Translations under genes and position numbers: made by a program
From: an uncultured Ruminococcus sp.
GTDB taxonomy: Bacteria > Bacillota > Clostridia > Oscillospirales > Acutalibacteraceae
Reading direction: 5' to 3'
NCBI GenBank assembly: GCA_902767285.1
Contig: CACXHC010000029.1
Coordinates: 1-7,912 of the forward strand
Length of the DNA: 7,912 nucleotides
The notes under the pieces: generated by a model
The model's input: only the letters and a program-made list of their open reading frames with translations
What the model was told of the DNA's origin: nothing
Databases searched by the model: none
Shown here: positions 5,872 to 7,912 of the stretch, in pieces
How the letters are laid out: each line of letters starts with the position of its first letter
Numbering within the stretch: position 1 is the stretch's first letter

Positions 5872-7368
5872 ATGAAAATCAAAAGAGTATTAAGCATTCT
5901 CGTTGCAGCACTTTTGATGCTCTCATGCTTTGTTATTTCCGCAAGTGCGGCAACAGATGATGCTATTTATGACAACACAAAAGAACTTTCTCTTGAGATA
6001 AATCTTTGGCAGACAGGCTCTACTGAAGCATCTCATACAGGTATTCCGAATGCTAAATTTACAGTAAAGAACAGTGCCGGCACTCAGATTGGCGAAGTTC
6101 TTACAACAGACGCAAACGGTGTTGCTACTTTTAAAACATCGACAAGAGATACTTATACTGTTGAGCAGACGGAACTCGGCTCAAATCAGAGTGAGAAAGT
6201 TAGCACATTCAAAGTTGACCTTCCCATGACAGATCCAACGGGTCTTAATAAATTCATCTATGATGTAAAAGTTTATCCGAAAGTTCCTGTTTACACAGAG
6301 AAACCCACTATTGCAAAGAAAGTTTCGGATGAAAGACATGACGCTTTCGCGGATTATGCTCAATCTGCATCTATCCTTTCTTACACAGGTAAAAAAGCTA
6401 ACTGGATTATCGGCGTTACAGTTCCTGTAAACGCTAAGAACTACAAAGTTCTCAAAGTAACAGATATTCTTGATACAAGACTTATCAACCCCGGCGACCT
6501 CGAAGTTTCTTACGACAAAGCTACTCTTGAGGCTGACGATTACGATGCAGCTTTCACAGCAGGTACACTCGTTGTTGATTTTAAATCAAGCGGTATCGCA
6601 AAACTTCAGGACAACTCCACGATCTATATCAGATTTACAACAGAAATCGATATTTCCAGAGATGACGCCATAGCAACAGCTATTCCGAACCACACTGTTC
6701 TTAACTTCACAAATGCAGGCGGTATTACAGGTTACACAGATAATACTCCCGGAAATCCCGATGATGATGTAGATCCCACATCTCCTACATTTAACCCCGA
6801 AAACCCGAACCCGAGTACAGATCCTACTGTTCCTAACGGCTGGCCTCAGAATCACGGTGGCGACGATGAAGGCAAAGACGATCCCTACGTTTGGACAGGT
6901 GCTTTGAATGCTATTAAAATTGAAAAAGGCAACGCATCAAAAGTTCTCAGCGGTGCAGAATTCCAGCTTTTTGACGCAACAACAAACACAGCAATCGGCG
7001 GAACTGTTACTACTAATGCAAACGGAAAATTCGCTTTTGTTGGTCTTAAAAAAGGTTCTTACTACATTCTCGAAACAAAGGCTCCCGCAGGTTATCAGCT
7101 TATCGGCGAAAAAATCAGCTTTGAAATAACAGGTCTTGCGGATGCTAAAGTTAAATTTGCAGACAAATCCACAGCTGAAATCGCAGATATTACTGATGTT
7201 GCATTCTCACACGGTACTCCTTTCGTAAACTATGTTGCAAATACTCCCGCAACGGATCTTCCTCTCACAGGTGGCATGGGAGTTGGAATGTTTGCTGTTA
7301 TAGGTACTGCATTTGCTTTGATCGGCTGTGCATATCTCTTTAAATCAAGAAAAGTTGACGCTCGCTAA
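5872..7368 (+). CDS. SpaH/EbpB-type LPXTG backbone pilin
   Basis: The 498-residue precursor has the layout of Gram-positive major pilins. A signal peptide ends near residue 26 (ASA). D1 (about 37-137) ends with the pilin motif FIYDVKVYPK (128-137), whose Lys137 is the expected sortase polymerisation residue. D2 (about 140-285) has a likely isopeptide pair K149/K150 and N273. An acidic Pro/Asn/Asp-rich insert spans about 289-340. The D3 CnaB domain (about 341-457) has K349/K352, a textbook E-box (Y397 to Y408, Glu401) and N453. LPLTG (463-467), a membrane segment and a basic tail close the protein. The subunit would be linked by a class C sortase through Lys137 to the LPLTG threonine of the next subunit, forming the fibre shaft. 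The usual Trp of the pilin motif is Phe here. Cys19 in the signal peptide is not in a good lipobox, so a lipoprotein is unlikely. The next pilin gene starts 63 bases downstream with no terminator between. Confidence 0.92.
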   Translation: MKIKRVLSILVAALLMLSCFVISASAATDDAIYDNTKELSLEINLWQTGSTEASHTGIPNAKFTVKNSAGTQIGEVLTTDANGVATFKTSTRDTYTVEQTELGSNQSEKVSTFKVDLPMTDPTGLNKFIYDVKVYPKVPVYTEKPTIAKKVSDERHDAFADYAQSASILSYTGKKANWIIGVTVPVNAKNYKVLKVTDILDTRLINPGDLEVSYDKATLEADDYDAAFTAGTLVVDFKSSGIAKLQDNSTIYIRFTTEIDISRDDAIATAIPNHTVLNFTNAGGITGYTDNTPGNPDDDVDPTSPTFNPENPNPSTDPTVPNGWPQNHGGDDEGKDDPYVWTGALNAIKIEKGNASKVLSGAEFQLFDATTNTAIGGTVTTNANGKFAFVGLKKGSYYILETKAPAGYQLIGEKISFEITGLADAKVKFADKSTAEIADITDVAFSHGTPFVNYVANTPATDLPLTGGMGVGMFAVIGTAFALIGCAYLFKSRKVDAR

Positions 7369-7431
7369 TTTTTGGTTGCTTGCTTTCAACATATTTTCTC
7401 TTATGTATTTTAATGAAAAGGACAATGTTCT
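7369..7431 (+). promoter_or_regulatory. Short pilin-pilin gap with RBS AAAGGA
   Basis: There is no terminator or two-box promoter in these 63 bases, so co-transcription with the preceding pilin gene is likely. AAAGGA at 7417-7422 lies nine bases before the ATG at 7432 and sets that start. Confidence 0.6.
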
Positions 7432-7912
7432 ATGAAAATTAAGAAATTTCTTAGTGTCCTTGTTTCTGGTGCGGTAGTGTTGAGCAGTCTTGCTTTCAAT
7501 GCTGTTACAGCCTCAGCACAGGAAAAGGATAAAACAAAGGACGTTACCCTTACCATTTATGCTCTCAAAGCAAAAGACCAAAGTCAAGTTACGCTCGACA
7601 GCTCTGTAACCGGTGAAAAAATCACTCTTCCCGATGTTGAAACAATTGCAGGTGCAGGATTTGCTCTTTACAAGGTTGATGACAATGCTGATGATAATTC
7701 GTGGGTGCCTGAAAGTGAGCCTGATTTCGTAACAGCACTTACCAATGATTCGGGGGCAGTTTCCATAGTAGTTCCGGGTTCTTCACAAGGACGTTACTTT
7801 GTAACAGAAAATCAAAAACCGGATTCTGTAATCGGAACAACGATTCCCTTTTACGTTGATTTGCCGATGACTGATCCCAATGGTACAGATTTTATGTATG
7901 AAGTATATGCCT
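7432..7912 (+). CDS. Second SpaH/EbpB-type pilin, 5' part only
   Basis: The first 160 codons are open to the right edge. A signal peptide begins MKIKKFLSVL, much like the preceding pilin, and probably ends after TASA (residue 29). The rest is a D1 pilin domain: the strand VTLTIYALK (38-46), then AGAGFALYKVDD typical of Cna-B-like folds, GRYFVTEN, and the family signature PFYVDLPMTDP. The window stops inside the pilin motif, at FMYEVYA (154-160), just where the PK residues should follow. As in the preceding protein, Phe stands where Trp is usual. The spacing of 63 bases and AAAGGA at 7417-7422 support an operon. It could be an accessory or base pilin, or an alternative shaft subunit; its D2, D3 and sorting signal lie outside the window, so this cannot be settled. 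Confidence 0.85.
   Translation, partial: MKIKKFLSVLVSGAVVLSSLAFNAVTASAQEKDKTKDVTLTIYALKAKDQSQVTLDSSVTGEKITLPDVETIAGAGFALYKVDDNADDNSWVPESEPDFVTALTNDSGAVSIVVPGSSQGRYFVTENQKPDSVIGTTIPFYVDLPMTDPNGTDFMYEVYA

Noticed and set aside
5872..5949. Lipoprotein signal with Cys19 in the backbone pilin.
   Set aside because: The residues before the Cys are Met-Leu-Ser, a poor lipobox, the hydrophobic core continues past it to a good ASA site, and the protein already has a wall-sorting signal.

Overview
The window looks like chromosomal DNA from a low-GC Gram-positive anaerobe, most likely a gut-type Clostridia/Ruminococcaceae relative. This rests on the AT-rich intergenic DNA, AGGAGG-type ribosome binding sites, sigma-A-like promoters, LPXTG cell-wall sorting signals, and a fibro-slime domain adhesin of a kind common in those bacteria. 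The species cannot be named from the sequence alone. There are no rRNA, tRNA, CRISPR or insertion-sequence features.

Layout. Positions 1-69 may hold the start of a divergent minus-strand gene. Positions 70-325 form a dense control region for the first full gene: phased TTYACA-type boxes that resemble a Pho box, a TTGACA-N17-TATTAT promoter, and a leader with three hairpins. One of these hairpins is followed by eight T residues and so looks like a leader terminator. Positions 326-1894 encode a flotillin-like SPFH membrane scaffold protein, closed by a strong intrinsic terminator at 1901-1936. A new promoter (TTGAAA-N17-TATAAT, 2028-2056) then drives a sortase-dependent pilus cluster. The cluster holds a 1204-residue LPETG adhesin with a fibro-slime (PA14-like) domain on a stalk of isopeptide-type modules (2166-5780), a 498-residue SpaH/EbpB-type backbone pilin with LPLTG (5872-7368), and the first 160 codons of a second pilin of the same family (7432 to the window end). 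No terminator is visible between the three pilus genes, so they probably form one operon. A class C sortase is expected beyond the right edge but is not seen.

How the parts fit. The large protein is the likely tip or minor adhesin. The two smaller proteins carry the pilin D1 layout, and the complete one has the lysine-bearing YPK motif, an E-box and a sorting signal, as expected for subunits polymerised by a pilin sortase. The flotillin is a separate transcription unit. Any role in organising secretion or sortase sites for the pilus is a guess from adjacency.

Most notable observations: the flotillin control region (Pho-box-like array plus a possible attenuator with mutually exclusive pairings), the roughly 400-residue N-terminal part of the adhesin whose function is not recognised, and an unusually long acidic Pro/Asn/Asp-rich insert between the D2 and D3 domains of the backbone pilin.
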